This document shows positions 35,428 through 36,514 of a DNA stretch of 36,514 nt, piece after piece. The position numbers and the translations under genes were made by a program. Position 1 is the stretch's first letter, and the number at the start of each line of letters is the position of its first letter. Source of the stretch: Klenkia sp. PcliD-1-E (GTDB lineage: Bacteria; Actinomycetota; Actinomycetes; Mycobacteriales; Geodermatophilaceae); the NCBI RefSeq assembly GCF_024124375.1, contig NZ_JAMXRZ010000033.1, forward strand, positions 1-36,514, in the 5' to 3' direction. The notes beneath the pieces were generated by a model. The model did no database searches. It had not been told where the DNA came from and worked only from the letters and a program-made list of their open reading frames with translations.

Positions 35428-36207
35428 GTGACCGAAGCCGCTCGCACCGACCTGTTCTCCTTCGCCGGCCGCACCGCCCTGGTGACCGGCGCCAGCCGGG
35501 GCATCGGCCTGGCCATCGCCCGCTCGCTGGTCGACCGCGGCGCCCGGGTGGTGCTCACCGCCCGCAAGCCCGACGCCCTCGCCGAGGCGGTGGAGTCCCT
35601 CGGCGGGCCCGAGGTGGCCGTCGCGGTCGCCGGCAACGCCGCCGACCCCGAGCACCGCACCGAGGCCGTGCGGACCGCGGTGGAGACGTTCGGCAGCCTG
35701 GACCACCTGGTCGGCAACGTCGGCATCAACCCGGTCTACGGCCCGCTGCTGGAGACCCCGCTGGACGCCTTCCGCAAGATCCTGGACACCAACGTGGTGA
35801 GCACGCTGGGCCTGGTGCAGGAGGCCCACCGGGCCTGGCTGGGCGAGCACGGCGGGTCGGTGCTGATCGTGGCGTCGGTGGCCGGGCTGAAGTCCAGCCA
35901 GGGCATCGCCGCCTACGGCGTCAGCAAGGCCGCGCTGGTCAACCTGACCACCCAGCTGGCGGTGGAGCTCGGCCCGCAGCGGATCCGGGTGAACGCCGTC
36001 GCCCCGGCCGTGGTGAAGACCAGGTTCGCCGAGGCGCTGTTCGAGGGGCGCGAGGACGCTGTGTCCCGGCAGTACCCGGTCGGCCGGCTCGGCGTGCCCG
36101 AGGACATCGGCGAGGCCGGGGCCTACCTGCTGTCGGACGCGGCCGGCTGGGTCACCGGCCAGACCCTGGTGCTGGACGGCGGCGCGCTCTCCCAGGGCCC
36201 GATCTAG
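35428..36207 (+). CDS. Short-chain dehydrogenase/reductase (FabG-like SDR)
   Basis: A 259-residue classical SDR. Cofactor motif TGASRGIG (about 20-27) with an Arg-rich end of beta2 (LTARKP), which suggests NADP(H). The usual NNAG is replaced by GNVGINPVYGPLLE, a pattern seen in a recognised actinobacterial subgroup. Catalytic Asn in LDTNVVSTL, Ser in IVASVAG, and Tyr/Lys in AAYGVSKAAL. The C-terminal region (RVNAVAPAVVKTRFAEAL, WVTGQTLVLDGG) is standard. The start is GTG at 35428, supported by the leaderless promoter. The substrate is not predictable; the gene stands alone. Confidence 0.9.
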   Translation: MTEAARTDLFSFAGRTALVTGASRGIGLAIARSLVDRGARVVLTARKPDALAEAVESLGGPEVAVAVAGNAADPEHRTEAVRTAVETFGSLDHLVGNVGINPVYGPLLETPLDAFRKILDTNVVSTLGLVQEAHRAWLGEHGGSVLIVASVAGLKSSQGIAAYGVSKAALVNLTTQLAVELGPQRIRVNAVAPAVVKTRFAEALFEGREDAVSRQYPVGRLGVPEDIGEAGAYLLSDAAGWVTGQTLVLDGGALSQGPI

Positions 36208-36236
36208 CGGTCTCGCCCCGCCCCCGCCGGTCGGGC

Positions 36237-36514
36237 CTACTGGTCGAGGACCCGGGCGAGGACGTCGTCGCCGTCGTCGTCCTCCTCGCGGTACCGGCGC
36301 CGCCGTCGGCCACCCAGGGTCGCGCCGGACTCGGCGAGGATCTGGGTGAGCCGCTGGTGGCCTGCCGTCTCGAAGACGTCGGGCTCGTGCTCGGGCTCGG
36401 CCGGTGGCGGCGGGGGCTCCTCCGGGGCCGCGCGGCGGTGCGGGCGCTGCGCGGCGTCCGCGGTGGTGTCGACCGGGTCGCCGAGGGTGCCCCACAGCCC
36501 GCTCGGCGGGCCGG
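36237..36514 (-). CDS. C-terminal fragment of an uncharacterised Arg/Pro-rich protein (possibly DUF6779/Rv3604c-like)
   Basis: The last 91 residues of a protein that continues past the window edge. It is low-complexity: a Pro/Glu stretch (EEPPPPPAEPEHEP), then HQRLTQILAESGATLGG followed by five Arg, and an acidic end EEDDDGDDVLARVLDQ. The short helix before the Arg run recalls the C-termini of actinobacterial Ala/Arg/Pro-rich membrane proteins. In M. tuberculosis the gene beyond Rv3603c is such a protein (Rv3604c). The frame is open throughout; a competing frame here is Arg-rich shadow. The family call is tentative. Confidence 0.6.
   Translation of the reverse strand, partial: GPPSGLWGTLGDPVDTTADAAQRPHRRAAPEEPPPPPAEPEHEPDVFETAGHQRLTQILAESGATLGGRRRRRYREEDDDGDDVLARVLDQ

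Overview
The window is very GC-rich chromosomal DNA (roughly three quarters G+C by eye) with the gene content and order of a high-GC actinobacterium. CarD, Lsr2, ClpC1, an LpqE-like lipoprotein and the order lpqE-radA-disA-membrane protein-mutY-clpC-lsr2-lysS-coaX-panD-panC-DUF2520 protein match the Mycobacterium tuberculosis Rv3579c-Rv3604c neighbourhood. Codon use and the style of an intergenic repeat suggest Geodermatophilaceae (Blastococcus, Geodermatophilus or Modestobacter type); that family-level call is inference. No tRNA, rRNA, CRISPR array, phage or transposase gene was seen.

Layout. (1) 1-2510, plus strand: the 3' part of a secreted-type serine protease whose first residues look like an amylosucrase fragment, then a DUF445 membrane protein. 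(2) 2647-5403, minus: a cupin, rlmB and cysS. (3) 5477-6133, plus: a degenerate IspD-like protein. (4) 6137-12150, minus: one tight gene string of SorC-type regulator, GutM, a glucitol-type PTS permease split into four genes, a SAF-domain dehydrogenase resembling DXR-like (DRL) enzymes, an IspD/TarI-type cytidylyltransferase and a zinc-ribbon protein. (5) 12445-15878, minus: E1alpha, E1beta and E2 of a pyruvate/acetoin-type dehydrogenase complex. (6) 15999-17036, minus: ispF and carD. (7) 17168-24523: UbiA-type prenyltransferase, FeS photolyase/cryptochrome, LpqE-like lipoprotein, radA, disA, an anchored surface protein and mutY. (8) 24653-29544, minus: clpC, lsr2, lysS. (9) 29582-35182, minus: a cofactor operon (DUF2520 protein, panC, panD, nadB, nadC, coaX) for CoA and NAD synthesis. 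(10) An SDR dehydrogenase, and the end of a protein that runs off the window.

The most unusual part is 5.4-15.9 kb. In M. tuberculosis, carD-ispD-ispF-cysS-rlmB are neighbours. Here ispF and cysS are about 10.6 kb apart, ispD is missing from its usual place, and the gap holds a sugar-alcohol PTS operon ending in an IspD/TarI-type gene, plus a 2-oxoacid/acetoin dehydrogenase operon. Near-identical TGCAC-N4-GTG operator-like sites upstream of both operons suggest one SorC-controlled regulon. I infer uptake and phosphorylation of a polyol, possibly tetritol- or pentitol-like and conceivably 2-C-methylerythritol, followed by oxidation or activation by the DRL-like and IspD-like enzymes. The substrate is unknown.

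A second notable signal is a structured intergenic repeat of about 65 nt present three times (1124, 24587, 27464). Its outer stem is kept by compensatory base changes, and twice it begins exactly one base after a stop codon. At least six genes appear to have leaderless promoters (TANNNT followed by 6-7 nt and then the start codon).
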